The notes under the pieces: model-generated
The model's input: only the letters and a program-made list of their open reading frames with translations
Database searches by the model: none
Told to the model about the DNA's origin: nothing
Source: Cherax quadricarinatus
Lineage: Eukaryota > Arthropoda > Malacostraca > Decapoda > Parastacidae
Direction: 5' to 3'
Length of the DNA stretch: 64,000 nt
NCBI RefSeq assembly: GCF_038502225.1
Contig: NC_091372.1
Coordinates: 2,015,034 to 2,079,033, forward strand
Position numbers and translations under genes: made by a program
Shown: positions 46,402 to 58,748 of the stretch, piece by piece
Layout of the letters: each line of letters opens with the position of its first letter
Position numbering within the stretch: position 1 is the stretch's first letter

Positions 46402-47758
46402 TGTTACAAAAAACGCGATTCTAAAAGCTTAGAGATCTCCAGTGAATTCTAGAAAGGACTACCCTTCTAGCATCCAGCCTGTTACTGGGTTTTCGTAACA
46501 AGTAGTCAGTATCCTTGTCCAATTATCCATTAAAATTCAGTATGGTTCAATAGTGCTTTAGGATTACAACTGGTAGGCTACTAACTAGAGAAATTAAAAT
46601 TTAATAAATTTATTAAGTAGTAAGTTGTCTAGAGGTATATTATCAAATTAAATTAATTACAGCAATCAAAATAAAATCAATCTCTCGAGTTCAATATTAT
46701 TGTGCTGAAAGCACATATCACATTTATAATTCTTAAGTACCGTCAGGTACATTAACATTTAATAAGATATTACAAATATGTACAAGTGTGTGTATGCGTA
46801 TAAGTGCTCTTAAGTAGTTAGCTATGTCTCAAGACTCGAACAAGACTTAAACAAGTGACTGACAAAGTCCTCAAATAAACTAACTTCTTGACCGACTGGC
46901 AACCCGAACAGTCTGCTTGAACAACAAAGAATGCTAAGCCCAATAGCAATGCAATATCAAGCGACTGCGACACAGAATCAGGAACTGGGAAATAATATAA
47001 CGACACTAAGTAGGGACCATCTGCAGATCCTCCACAAGTTACAAAACTCCCATAAAACTGAATCTACGTTCAGCATAGGAAAAACTGTGACTGTGACAAT
47101 ACACAGGAACCAGTACAAAATTAGGTCAGAAGCTATAGCTCGGGACCTGAGATGTTCAGAGTGTCTATGTGACACACAACCTCAGTACAACGTCGAAAAT
47201 CACTAAGTCTATACAATGTTCTGTGAACAAAGTTCTACAGAACTAACAAGAATAATGAGACAGACAATCTGTCCAACCAGCAAGCGAGTCTCCAGCAGAC
47301 TGTCAGATAGACAATCTGTCCAACCACCAAGCGAGTCTCGAGCAGACTGTCAGACAGACAATCTGTCCAACCAACAAGCGAGTCTCCAGCAGACTGTTAG
47401 ATAGACAATCTGTCCAACCACCAAGCGAGTCTCGAGCAGACTGTCAGACAGACAATCTGTCCAACCAACAAGCGAGTCTCCAGCAGACTGACAATTTCAC
47501 GAGAGGTGAGGACACCCCCCCCTCGATCACGTGATAGCTACGTGGACAACTGCAGCTCAGAAGCCGGCAGTATAACGAGCGACAAGCGATAATTACAGTA
47601 GTTTGGCAATCAAGCCTAACTGAGCACATTTTATATACATCCTAACAACATAAGCTAAATAACAATATAACAGTCAAATAATAATATAAAGTCATACATT
47701 TACGATTTAGCTATTATCGCAAATATAAGCAATATAAAATTAAATGAAAAGGTAATAT
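46402..47758 (-). repeat. 5' LTR, lacking its outer 49 bp and carrying a 47-bp tandem expansion
   Basis: Matches the 3' LTR from TGTTACAAAA (46402) to GGTAATAT (47758). The final 49 bases present in the other LTR (42381-42429) are absent, and the 21-bp array starts there with a two-base AT overlap. It also holds five copies of a 47-bp unit that is single in the 3' LTR. As the 5' LTR promoter end it is structurally damaged. Confidence 0.93.
47263..47497. repeat. 47-bp tandem repeat inside one LTR, 5 copies
   Basis: Starts at 47263, 47310, 47357, 47404 and 47451 with GACAATCTGTCCAACCA. Two sub-types alternate (GTCTCCAGCAG and GTCTCGAGCAG), so the higher-order period is 94 bp. The 3' LTR has one copy near 42073. 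Confidence 0.95.
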
Positions 47759-50700
47759 GGTACAGGTGGTAGTAGTGATGGTACAGGTGGTAGTAGTGAT
47801 GGTACAGGTGGTAGTAGTGATGGTACAGGTGGTTGTAGTGATGGTACAGGTGGTAGTAGTGGTGGTACAGGTGGTAGTAGTGATGGTACAGGTGGTAGTA
47901 GTGATGGTACAGGTGGTAGTAGTGATGGTACAGGTGGTAGTAGTGATGGTACAGGTGGTAGTAGTGATGGTACAGGTGGTAGTAGTGATGGTACAGGTGG
48001 TAGTAGTGATGGTACAGGTGGTAGTAGTGGTGGTACAGGTGGTAGTAGTGATGGTACAGGTGGTAGTAGTGATGGTACAGGTGGTAGTAGTGATGGTACA
48101 GGTGGTAGTAGTGATGGTACAGGTGGTAGTAGTGATGGTACAGGTGGTAGTAGTGATGGTACAGGTGGTAGTAGTGATGGTACAGGTGGTAGTAGTGGTG
48201 GTACAGGTGGTAGTAGTGGTGGTACAGGTGGTAGTACTAGTGGTACAGGTGGTAGTAGTGATGGTTCAGGTGGTAGTAGTGATGGTACAGGTGGTAGTAG
48301 TGGTGGTACAGGTGGTAGTAGTGATGGTACAGGTGGAAGTAGTGATGGTACAGGTGGTAGTAGTGGTGGTACAGGTTGTAGTAGTGATGGTACAGGTGGT
48401 AGTAGTGATGGTACAGGTGGTAGTAGTGGTGGTACAGGTGGTAGTAGTGATGGTACAGGTGGTAGTAGTGGTGGTACAGGTGGTAGTAGTGATGGTACAG
48501 GTGGTAGTAGTGGTGGTACAGTGATGGTACAGGTGGTAGTAGTGATGGTAAAGGTGGTAGTAGTGGTGGTACAGGTGGTAGTAGTGATGGTACAGGTGGT
48601 AGTAGTGATGGTACAGGTGGTAGTAGTGGTGGTACAGGTGGTAGTAGTGGTGGTACAGGTGGTAGTAGTGATGGTACAGGTGGTAGTAGTGGTGGTACAG
48701 GTGGTAGTAGTGATGGTACAGGTGGTAGTAGTGGTGGTACAGGTGGTAGTAGTGGTGGTACAGGTGGTAGTAGTGATGGTACATGTGGTAGTAGTGGTGG
48801 TACAGGTGGTAGTAGTGATGGTACAGGTGGTAGTAGTGATGGTACAGGTGGTAGTAGTGGTGGTACAGGTGGTAGTAGTGATGGTACAGGTTGTAGTAGT
48901 GATGGTACAGGTGGTAGTAGTGATGGTACAGGTGGTAGTAGTGGTGGTACAGGTGGTAGTAGTGGTGGTACAGGTGGTAGTAGTGATGGTACATGTGGTA
49001 GTAGTGGTGGTACAGGTGGTAGTAGTGATGGTACAGGTGGTAGTAGTGATGGTACAGGTGGTAGTAGTGGTGGTACAGGTGGTAGTAGTGATGGTACAGG
49101 TGGTAGTAGTGGTGGTACAGGTGGTAGTAGTGGTGGTACAGGTGGTAGTACTAGTGGTACAGGTGGTAGTAGTGATGGTTCAGGTGGTAGTAGTGATGGT
49201 ACAGGTGGTAGTAGTGGTGGTACAGGTGGTAGTAGTGATGGTACAGGTGGTAGTAGTGATGGTACAGGTGGTAGTAGTGGTGGTACAGGTTGTAGTAGTG
49301 ATGGTACAGGTGGTAGTAGTGATGGTAAAGGTGGTAGTAGTGGTGGTACAGGTGGTAGTAGTGATGGTACAGGTGGTAGTAGTGGTGGTACAGGTTGTAG
49401 TAGTGATGGTACAGGTGGTAGTGGTGATGGTAAAGGTGGTAGTAGTGGTGGTACAGGTGGTAGTAGTGATGGTACAGGTGGTAGTAGTAGTGGTACAGGT
49501 GGTAGTAGTGATGGTACAGGTGGTAGTAGTGATGGTACATGTGGCAGTAGTGATGGTACAGGTGGTAGTAGTGATGGTACAGGTGGTAGTAGTGATGGTA
49601 CAGGTGGTAGTAGTGATGGTACAGGTGGTAGTAGTGATGGTAAAGGTGGTAGTAGTGGTGGTACAGGTGGTAGTAGTGATGGTACAGGTGGTAGTAGTAG
49701 TGGTACAGGTGGTAGTAGTGATGGTACAGGTGGTAGTAGTGATGGTACATGTGGCAGTAGTGATGGTACAGGTGGTAGTAGTGATGGTACAGGTGGTAGT
49801 AGTGGTTGTACAGGTGGTAGTAGTGATGGTACAGGTGGTAGTAGTGGTGGTACAGGTGGTAGTAGTGATGGTACAGGTGGTAGTAGTGGTGGTACAGGTG
49901 GTAGTAGTAGTGGTACAGGTGGTAGTAGTGGTGGTACAGGTGGTAGTAGTGGTGGTACAGGTGGTAGTAGTGATGGTACAGGTGGTAGTAGTAGTGGTAC
50001 AGGTGGTAGTGAAGGTTCAGGTGGTAGTAGTGATGGTACAGGTGGTAGTAGTGTTGGTAAAGGTGGTAATAGTGATGGTACAGGTGGTAATAATGATGGT
50101 ACAGGTGGTAGTAGTGATGGTACAGGTGGTAGTAGTGATGGTACAGGTGGTAGTAGTGATGGTACAGGTGGTAGTAGTGGTGGTACAGGTGGTAGTGGTG
50201 GTACAGGTGATAGTAGTGGTGGTACAGGTGGTAGTAGTTGTGGTACAGGTGGTAGTAGTTGTGGTACAGGTGGTAGTAGTAGTGGTACAGGTGGTAGTAG
50301 TGGTGGTACAGGTGGTAGTAGTGGTGGTACAGGTGGTAGTAATTGTGGTACAGGTGGTAGTAGTGATGGTACAGGTGGTAGTAGTGATGGTACAGGTGGT
50401 AGTAGTGTTGGTAAAGGTGGTAATAGTGATGGTACAGGTGGTAATAATGATGGTACAGGTGGTAGTAGTGATGGTACAGGTGATAGTAGTGATGGTACAG
50501 GTGGTAGTAGTGATGGTACAGGTGGTAGTAGTGGTGGTACAGGTGGTAGTAGTGATGGTACAGGTGGCAGTAGTGGTGGTACAGGTGGTAGTAGTGATGG
50601 TACAGGTGGTAGTAGTGATGGTACAGGTGGTAGTAGTGATGGTACAGGTGGTAGTAGTGGTGGTACAGGTGGTAGTAGTGATGGTACAGGTGGTAGTAGT

Positions 50701-51415
50701 GATGGTACAGGTGGTAGTAGTGGTGGTACAGGTGGTAGTAGTGATGGTACAGGTGGTAGTAGTGATGGTACAGGTGGTAGTAGTGGTGGTACAGGTGGTA
50801 GTGGTGGTACAGGTGATAGTAGTGGTGGTACAGGTGGTAGTAGTTGTGGTACAGGTGGTAGTAGTTTTGGTACAGGTGGTAGTAGTAGTGGTACAGGTGG
50901 TAGTAGTGGTGGTACAGGTGGTAGTAGTGGTGGTACAGGTGGTATTAGTAGTGGTACAGGTGGTAGTAGTGGTGGTACAGGTGGTAGTAGTGATGGTACA
51001 GGTGGTAGTAGTGATGGTACAGGTGGTAGTAGTGATGGTACAGGTGGTAGTAGTGATGGTACAGGTGGTAGTAGTGATGGTACAGGTGGTAGTAGTGATG
51101 GTACAGGTGGTAGTAGTGATGTTACAGGTGGTAGTAGTGATGGTACAGGTGGTAGTAGTGATGGTACAGGTGGTAGTAGTGATGGTACAGGTGGCAGTAG
51201 TGATGGTACAGGTGGTAGTAGTGATGGTACAGGTGGTAGTAGTGATGTTACAGGTGGTAGTAGTGATGTTACAGGTGGTAGTAGTGATGGTACAGGTGGT
51301 AGTAGTGGTGGTACAGGTGGTAGTAGTGATGGTACAGGTGGTAGTAGTGATGGTACAGGTGGTAGTAGTGATGGTACAGGTGGTAGTAGTGGTGGTACAG
51401 GTGGTACTATTGGTA
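47757..51415 (+). repeat. 21-bp minisatellite, right block, about 174 units
   Basis: Same unit as 38097-41211. Large blocks are duplicated: for example a run with GTTGGTAAAGGTGGTAATAG and GGTAATAATGATGG occurs near 50050-50100 and again near 50405-50455. Open frames of several hundred codons are consequences of the 21-bp period. Confidence 0.98.
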
Positions 51416-52042
51416 CACATGATCAACTTTGTTACATAAGAAGGTAGTACACTACTACCTCGTTTGTTTGTAGTATATAAGTTAGTAAGTTAAGTGTGCA
51501 GACTTTGTTATGGTGAGGTAGAGAGAGTGTTGATAACCTGGACTGAAGTAACCAGAGTCTGGTACTTTACTGACGCTGCAGGAGATGTTGTTAACGTTGT
51601 TAACTAAGTAATATATTTGTGGGTCTTCTGCCACGATGAGATTGATGCTTAGGTTACTACCAATTATTAAGTAATGTTTCTTGACTTTATCATATTCACC
51701 AAAATATATATAAATAAACATATATATGTACGATGCTACGAGGTTCACTTAATACTTTATAAGGGACTTATTTACTAGTAGCTAAAGTGAAGATTTCCGG
51801 CTCTATATTAGGTGACATCATGTATCGTGATACTAGGATATTGTTCTCTATTTTTTATTATATACCAGTTAATGTTAATGTTATATTCTGTATGATGTTA
51901 GGTATTCATGTTATTTTGTTATTTGCATGTAGTTAGAAAGTACTAGTTAGTGCAGGTCACTAGTTCAGGTACTGACCTGTGCAAGACAGATACTGATCTG
52001 TCTCCAGCCAAGTCTGGTGATCCAACCTGACGTCAGTTTACC
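51416..52042. other. Unique spacer
   Basis: About 630 bases of AT-rich DNA with a small inverted repeat AGGTAGT ... ACTACCT at 51442-51460. No gene is supported. Confidence 0.55.
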
Positions 52043-53650
52043 TCTCACTGGTACAGTAACTAAGTTCACTTACTTCCAGGTAGTACTCTACCTTGTACTC
52101 TCACACTCACCACCTCTCACTGGTACAGTAACTAAGTTCACTCACTTCCAGGTAGTACTCTACCTTGTACTCTCACACTCACCACCTCTCACTGGTACAG
52201 CAACTAAGTTCACTCACTTCCAGGTAGTACTCTACCTTGTACTCTGACACTCACCACCTCTCACTGGTACAGCAACTAAGTTCACTCACTTCCAGGTAGT
52301 ACTCTACCTTGTACTCTCACACTCACCACCTCTCACTGGTACAGTAACTAAGTTCACTTACTTCCAGGTAGTACTCTACCTTGTACTCTCACACTCACCA
52401 CCTCTCACTGGTACAGCAACTAAGTTCACTCACTTCCAGGTAGTACTCTACCTTGTACTCTCACACTCACCACCTCTCACTGGTACAGCAACTAAGTTCA
52501 CTCACTTCCAGGTAGTACTCTACCTTGTACTCTCACACTCACCACCTCTCACTGGTACAGCAGCTAAGTTCACTCACTTCCAGGTAGTACTCTACCTTGT
52601 ACTCTGACACTCACCACCTCTCACTGGTACAGTAACTAAGTTCACTCACTTCCAGGTAGTACTCTACCTTGTACTCTCACACTCACCACCTCTCACTGGT
52701 ACAGCAACTAAGTTCACTCACTTCAAGGTAGTACTCAACCTTGTACTCTCACACTCACCACCTCTCACTGGTACAGCAACTAAGTTCACTCACTTCCAGG
52801 TAGTACTCTACCTTGTACTCTCACACTCACCACCTCTCACTGGTACAGTAACTAAGTTCACTCACTTCCAGGTAGTACTCTACCTTGTACTCTCACACTC
52901 ACCACCTCTCACTGGTACAGCAACTAAGTTCACTCACTTCCAGGTAGTACTCTACCTTGTACTCTCACACTCACCACCTCTCACTGGTACAGCAACTAAG
53001 TTCACTCACTTCCAGGTAGTACTCTACCTTGTACTCTCACACTCACCACCTCTCACTGGTACAGCAACTAAGTTCACTCACTTCCAGGTAGTACTCTACC
53101 TTGTACTCTCACACTCACCACCTCTCACTGGTACAGCAACTAAGTTCACTCACTTGCAGGTAGTACTCTACCTTGTACTCTCACACTCACCACCTCTCAC
53201 TGGTACAGCAACTAAGTTCACTCACTTCCAGGTAGTACTCTACCTTGTACTCTCACACTCACCACCTCTCACTGGTACAGTAACTAAGTTCACTCACTTC
53301 CAGGTAGTACTCTTCCTTGTACTCTCACACTCACCACCTCTCACTGGTACAGCAACTAAGTTCACTCACTTCCAGGTAGTACTCTACCTTGTACTCTCAC
53401 ACTCACCACCTCTAACTGGTACAGTAACTAAGTTCACTCACTTCCAGGTAGTACTCTACCTTGTACTCTCACACTCACCACCTCTAACTGGTACAGTAAC
53501 TAAGTTCACTCACTTCCAGGTAGTACTCTACCTTGTACTCTCACACTCACCACCTCTCACTGGTACAGTAACTAAGTTCACTCGCTCCCGAGTAGTACTC
53601 CACCTTGTACTCTCACACTCACTCCCGAGTAGTACTCTACCTTGTACTCT
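52043..53650 (+). repeat. 72-bp minisatellite, about 22 units
   Basis: The unit runs CTCACTGGTACAGCAACTAA, GTTCACTCACTTCCAGGTAG, then TACTCTACCTTGTACTCTCAC and ACTCACCAC. It equals 24 codons, and one plus frame is open for several units (PLTGTATKFTHFQVVLYLVL). Some units carry TCTGACAC, which puts a TGA in that frame, so coding is not conserved. The last unit is truncated and altered near 53580-53650. Confidence 0.96.
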
Positions 53651-53864
53651 CACACTCACCTATCATGGTAATATCGGCCAAACTTCCTGTATAGATTATT
53701 TAAGTTTAATGTCTGAGTCAAGACAGTGATATACGTTGTGTTAGCAACGTATCAGTTATTTCCTGTTATATTAACTACATAACTCTACTAACAATAATAT
53801 ATAGAGATATTAACATAATCTAACTTTTTTATAAAAGCTAAGCATTTTACTGGTTAGTTTTGGT
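53651..53864. other. Spacer
   Basis: Unique AT-rich DNA between arrays. Nothing recognised. Confidence 0.55.
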
Positions 53865-56755
53865 CATGATAAAGAAAGTAAGAAGGTTAACAAAGAAAGT
53901 AAGAAGGTTAACAAAGAAAGTAAGAAGGTTAACAAAGAAAGTAAGAATGTTAACATAGAAAGTAAGAAGGTTAACAAAGAAAGTAAGAAGGTTAACAAAG
54001 AAAGTAAGAAGGTTAACATAGAAAGTAAGAAGGTTAACAAAGAAAGTAAGAATGTTAACATAGAAAGTAAGAAGGTTAACAAAGAAAGTAAGAAGGTTAA
54101 CAAAGAAAGTAAGAAGGTTAACAAAGAAAGTAAGAAGGTTAACAAAGAAAGTAAGAAGGTTAACAAAGAAAGTAAGAATGTTAACATAGAAAGTAAGAAG
54201 GTTAACAAAGAAAATAAGAAGGTTAACAAAGAAAGTAAGAAGGTTAACATAGAAAGTAAGAAGGTTAACAAAGAAAGTAAGAAGGTTAACAAAGAAAGTA
54301 AGAAGGTTAACAAAGAAAGTAAGAAGGTTAACATAGAAAGTAAGAAGGTTAACAAAGAAAGTAAGAAGGTTAACAAAGAAAGTAAGAAGGTTAACAAAGA
54401 AAGTAAGAAGGTTAACAAAGAAAGTAAGAAGGTTAACAAAGAAAGTAAGAAGGTTAACAAAGAAAGTAAGAAGGTTAACAAAGAAAGTAAGAAGGTTAAC
54501 AAAGAAAGTAAGAAGGTTAACAAAGAAAGTAAGAAGGTTAACAAAGAAAGTAAGAAGGTTAACAAAGAAAGTAAGAAGGTTAACATAGAAAGTAAGAAGG
54601 TTAACAAAGAAAGTAAGAAGGTTAACATAGAAAGTAAGAAGGTTAACAAAGAAAGTAAGAAGGTTAACAAAGAAAGTAAGAAGGTTAACAAAGAAAGTAA
54701 GAAGGTTAACAAAGAAAGTAAGAAGGTTAACAAAGAAAGTAAGAAGGTTAACAAAGAAAGTAAGAAGGTTAACAAAGAAAGTAAGAAGGTTAACAAAGAA
54801 AGTAAGAAGGTTAACAAAGAAAGTAAGAAGGTTAACAAAGAAAGTAAGAAGGTTAACAAAGAAAGTAAGAAGGTTAACAAAGAAAGTAAGAAGGTTAACA
54901 TAGAAAGTAAGAAGGTTAACAAAGAAAGTAAGAAGGTTAACATAGAAAGTAAGAAGGTTAACAAAGAAAGTAAGAAAGTTAACAAAGAAAGTAAGAAGGT
55001 TAACAAAGAAAGTAAGAAGGTTAACAAAGAAAGTAAGAAGGTTAACAAAGAAAGTAAGAAGGTTAACAAAGAAAGTAAGAAGGTTAACAAAGAAAGTAAG
55101 AAGGATAACAAAGAAAGTAAGAAGGTTAACAAAGAAAGTAAGAAGGTTAACAAAGAAAGTAAGAAGGTTAACAAAGAAAGTAAGAAGGTTAACAAAGAAA
55201 GTAAGAAGGTTAACATAGAAAGTAAGAAGGTTAACATAGAAAGTAAGAAGGTTAACAAAGAAAATAAGAAGGTTAACAAAGAAAGTAAGAAGGTTAACAT
55301 AGAAAGTAAGAAGGTTAATAAAGAAAGTAAGAAGGTTAACAAAGAAAGTAAGAAGGTTAACAAAGAAAGTAAGAAGTTTAACAAAGTAAGAAGCTTAACA
55401 AAGAAAGTAAGAAGCTTAACAAAGAAAGTAAGAAGGTTAACAAAGTAAGAAGCATAACAAAGAAAGTAAGAAGGTTAACAAAGTAAGAAGGTTAACAAAG
55501 TAAGAAGGTTAACAAAGTAAGTAAGAATGTTAACAAAGAAAGTAAGAATGTTAACAAAGAAAGTAAGAATGTTAACAAAGAAAGTAAGAATGTTAACAAA
55601 GAAAGTAAGAATGTTAACAAAGAAAGTAAGAATGTTAACAAAGAAAGTAAGAAGGTTAACAAAGAAAGTAAGAAGGTTAACAAAGAAAGTAAGAAGGTTA
55701 ACAAAGAAAGTAAGAAGCTTAACAAAGAAGGTAAGAAGCTTAACAAAGAAAGTAAGAAGGTTAACAAAGAAAGTAAGAAGGTTAACAAAGTAAGAAGGTT
55801 AACAAAGAAAGTAAGAAGGTTAACAAAGAAAGTAAGAAGGTTAACAAAGAAAGTAAGAAGGCTAACAAAGAAAGTAAGAAGGTTAACAAAGAAAGTAAGA
55901 AGGTTAACAAAGAAAGTAAGAAGGTTAACATAGAAAGTAAGAAGGTTAACAAAGAAAGTAAGAAGGTTAAGATAGAAAGTAAGAAGGTTAACAAAGAAAG
56001 TAAGAATAACAAAGAAAGTAAGAAGGTTAACAAAGTAAGAAGGTTAACAAAGTAAGAAGGTTAACAAAGAAAGTGAGAAGGTTAACAAAGAAATTAAGAA
56101 GGTTAACAAAGTAAGTAAGAAAGTTAACAAAGAAAGTAAGAAGGTTAACAAAGAAGGTTAACAAAGCAAGAATGTTAACAAAGTAAGTAAGAAGGTTAAC
56201 AAAGTAAGAAGGTTAACAAATTAAGAAGGTTAAAGTAAGAAGGTTAACAAAGTAAGTAAGAAGGTTAACAAAGAATGTAAGAAGGTTAACAAAGTAAGTA
56301 AGAAGGTTAACAACGAAAGTAAGAAGGTTAACAAAGAAAGTAAGAAGGTTAACAAAGAAATTGAGAAGGTTAACAAAGTAAGTAAGAAAGTTAACAAAGA
56401 AAGTAAGAAGGTTAACAAAGAAGGTTAACAAAGCAAGAATGTTAACAAAGTAAGTAAGAAGGTTAACAAAGTAAGAAGGTTAACAAATTAAGAAGGTTAA
56501 CAAAGTAAGAAGGTTAACAAAGTAAGTAAGAAGGTTAACAAAGAATGTAAGAAGGTTAACAAAGTAAGTAAGAAGGTTAACAATGTAAGAAGGTTAACAA
56601 AGAAAGTAAGAAGGTTAACAAAGTAAGTAAGAAGGTTAACAATGTAAGAAGGTTAACAAAGAAAGTAAGAAGGTTAAGAAAGAAGGTTAACAAGTAAGAA
56701 TGTTAACAAAGTAAGTAAGAAGGTTAACAAAGTAAGTAAGAAGGTTAACAAAGAA
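53865..56755. repeat. 21-bp purine-rich satellite (AACAAAGAAAGTAAGAAGGTT)n
   Basis: About 2.9 kb. The left 1.5 kb is regular 21-bp units with AACATAG variants. From about 55370 onward, shortened 17-bp units (AACAAAGTAAGAAGGTT) and mixed lengths appear, and a block of about 260 bp with GGTTAACAAAGCAAGAATG occurs near 56150-56410 and again near 56405-56680. The sequence is unrelated to the 21-bp array at 38-51 kb. Confidence 0.97.
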
Positions 56756-56884
56756 AGCCTCTGTATTTAAGGTTACATTACTGCACTAAAGCCGTGTTAC
56801 CAGTGAAGATGTGCCCAAGACAAGACCAATATTCTAACTGATTCCACCAGATTTAATCCATGGAACATTCTTGCCTTCCATACG

Positions 56885-56888
<4 letters not shown>
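56756..56888. other. Spacer
   Basis: Unique sequence before a (TA)n tract. Nothing recognised. Confidence 0.5.

Positions 56889-56970
<82 letters not shown>
56889..56970. repeat. (TA)n microsatellite
   Basis: An uninterrupted alternating TA run next to the second MITE copy. Confidence 0.98.
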
Positions 56971-56976
<6 letters not shown>

Positions 56977-56979
56977 TAT

Positions 56980-57337
56980 CAGTTAACAAGAACTCATTTA
57001 AAATTAAGTTCTTTCTAAAATTTTCTCTTATACGTTTAAATATATATTTTTTCTTTATGTTTATGTAAAAATTGATAATTTTTTACCAAAAGAACCTTAG
57101 AAAACTTACCTAACCTTATTATAGCAAATGAAATTTAATTTAGCCTAATAGAACTAAATATACCTTAGACAAATTTACAATAATTTAATAAACACAGTGA
57201 AATATATTTTTTTTCGTTAGATTCAGAATGATTTTTACGAAATTATTGCATACACAAATTATCGCTTGTCTTATTCGGCAAGAGCAGCGTTGCTATTTAA
57301 GCCAAAATAATTTTTTTTACCTATTCTGGAGGACATA
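56980..57337 (+). mobile_element. Second, decayed copy of the 388-bp MITE
   Basis: Aligns along its length with 3130-3500 in the same orientation: CAAGAACTCATTTAAAATTAAG, CTTAGAAAACTTACCTAACC and ATTATTGCATACACAAATT are shared. The left inverted repeat is missing and the right one is altered (CCTATTCTGGAGGACAT in place of CCTATTCGGCACGACAT). It also lies beside (TA)n. Confidence 0.85.
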
Positions 57338-57345
57338 TTGATGGT

Positions 57346-58466
57346 GTAAATGATGGTGTGAGCGATGGTGTGAGTGATGGGTGATGATGGGTGATGATGG
57401 GTGATGATGGGTGATGGTGGGTGATGATGGGTGATGATGGGTGATGATGGGTGATGATGAGTGATGATGGGTGATGATGGGTGATGATGGGTGATGATGG
57501 GTGATGATGGGTGATGATGGGTGATGATGGGTGATGGTGGGTGATGATGGGTGATGATGGGTGATGATGGGTGATGGTGGGTGATGATGGGTGATGATGG
57601 GTGATGATGGGTGATGATGGGTGATGATGGGTGATGATGGGTGATGCTGGGTGATGGTGGGTGATGGTGGGTGATGATGGGTGATGGTGGGTGATGATGG
57701 GTGATGGTGGGTGATGATGGGTGATGATGGGTGATGATGGGTGATGATGGGTGATGGTGGGTGATGATGGGTGATGGTGGGTGATGATGGGTGATGATGG
57801 GTGATGGTGGGTGATGATGGGTGATGGTGGGTGATGATGGGTGATGATGGGTGATGATGGGTGATGGTGGGTGATGATGGGTGATGGTGGGTGATGATGG
57901 GTGATGATGGGTGATGATGGGTGATGATGGGTGATGATGGGTGATGATGGGTGATGGTGGGTGATGATGGGTGATGATGGGTGATGATGGGTGATGGTGG
58001 GTGATGATGGGTGATGGTGGGTGATGATGGGTGATGGTGGGTGATGATGGGTGATGATGGGTGATGATGGGTGATGATGGGTGATGATGGGTGATGATGG
58101 GTGATGATGGGTGATGATGGGTGATGATGGGTGATGGTGGGTGATGATGGGTGATGATGGGTGATGGTGGGTGATGATGGGTGATGATGGGTGATGTTGG
58201 GTGATGATGGGTGATGATGGGTGATGATGGGTGATGATGGGTGATGATGATGGGTGATGATGGGTGATGATGGGTGTGATGATGATGGGGTGATGATGGG
58301 TGTGATGGGTGATGATGGGTGATGTTGTGTGCTGATGGGTGATGTTGGGTGATGATGGGTGATGATGGGTGATGATGGGTGATGATGGGTGATGATGGGT
58401 GATGATGGGTGATGGTGGGTGATGATGGGTGATGATGGGTGATGATGGGTGATGATGGGTGATGGC
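57346..58466. repeat. 10-bp minisatellite (GTGATGATGG)n, about 110 units
   Basis: Ten-base units with GTGATGGTGG variants in blocks. Phase slips occur at about 58245-58330. The minus strand is open (His/Pro/Ser/Ile-rich) because the unit contains no stop; not a gene. Confidence 0.97.
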
Positions 58467-58577
58467 GCCTCACACCCTGACTACACCAGCTGGGTCATAA
58501 CTTTGCTTACAATATAAAATGACAAAACTTAACGAAGTGTTTTGCATGTCCTGAAACTCTGGTTATTAGTGGTTTAT

Positions 58578-58621
58578 GGGGAGGGAGGGAGGGGGAGGGG
58601 AAGGGGGTAAGGGTGGGGGGG
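58578..58621 (+). other. G-quadruplex-capable G-rich tract
   Basis: At least seven runs of three or more G separated by one to three bases, on the plus strand. It lies in a unique spacer (58467-58748) that otherwise holds nothing recognised. Confidence 0.8.
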
Positions 58622-58748
58622 ATATTAGGGGTAAGGTATCAACCTCTGGTATTTCAAGAGAGGTGAAGTGGCGTGTATATTACTGTGTAAGTTCAACACT
58701 GGAGTCTTTTTACTGATGACGTACAACATTACACGATACCTTCGTAAA

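Larger units (their letters stand above)
41212..47758 (-). mobile_element. Gmr1-like Ty3/gypsy LTR retrotransposon, internally deleted
   Basis: A 6.5-kb element on the minus strand: 5' LTR 47758-46402, primer site 46399-46382, gag 46116-44563, UGA, in-frame pol 44562 to about 43046, polypurine tract 42437-42430, 3' LTR 42429-41212. The LTRs differ at about 15-20 positions in about 1.15 kb, so insertion is not very recent. Pol retains protease, the integrase zinc-binding domain and RNase H in that order. This order, with integrase before RT, is known for the Gmr1 clade. The integrase core and most of RT are deleted, so the copy cannot be autonomous. Confidence 0.88.

Noticed and set aside
38097..51439. 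Open frames of 200-970 codons (Val-Gln-Val, Gly-Thr-Gly-Ser, Thr-rich patterns), silk- or collagen-like
   Set aside because: The 21-bp period keeps any frame open. Indels at 39490-41211 break frames freely and an LTR element splits the array.
53864..56033. Leu/Phe-rich open frames on the minus strand resembling membrane proteins
   Set aside because: A direct product of the 21-bp purine-rich satellite; no start region, no non-repetitive flank.
57271..58473. 400-codon His/Pro/Ser-rich frame
   Set aside because: A 10-bp repeat translated; no conserved domain and phase slips inside.
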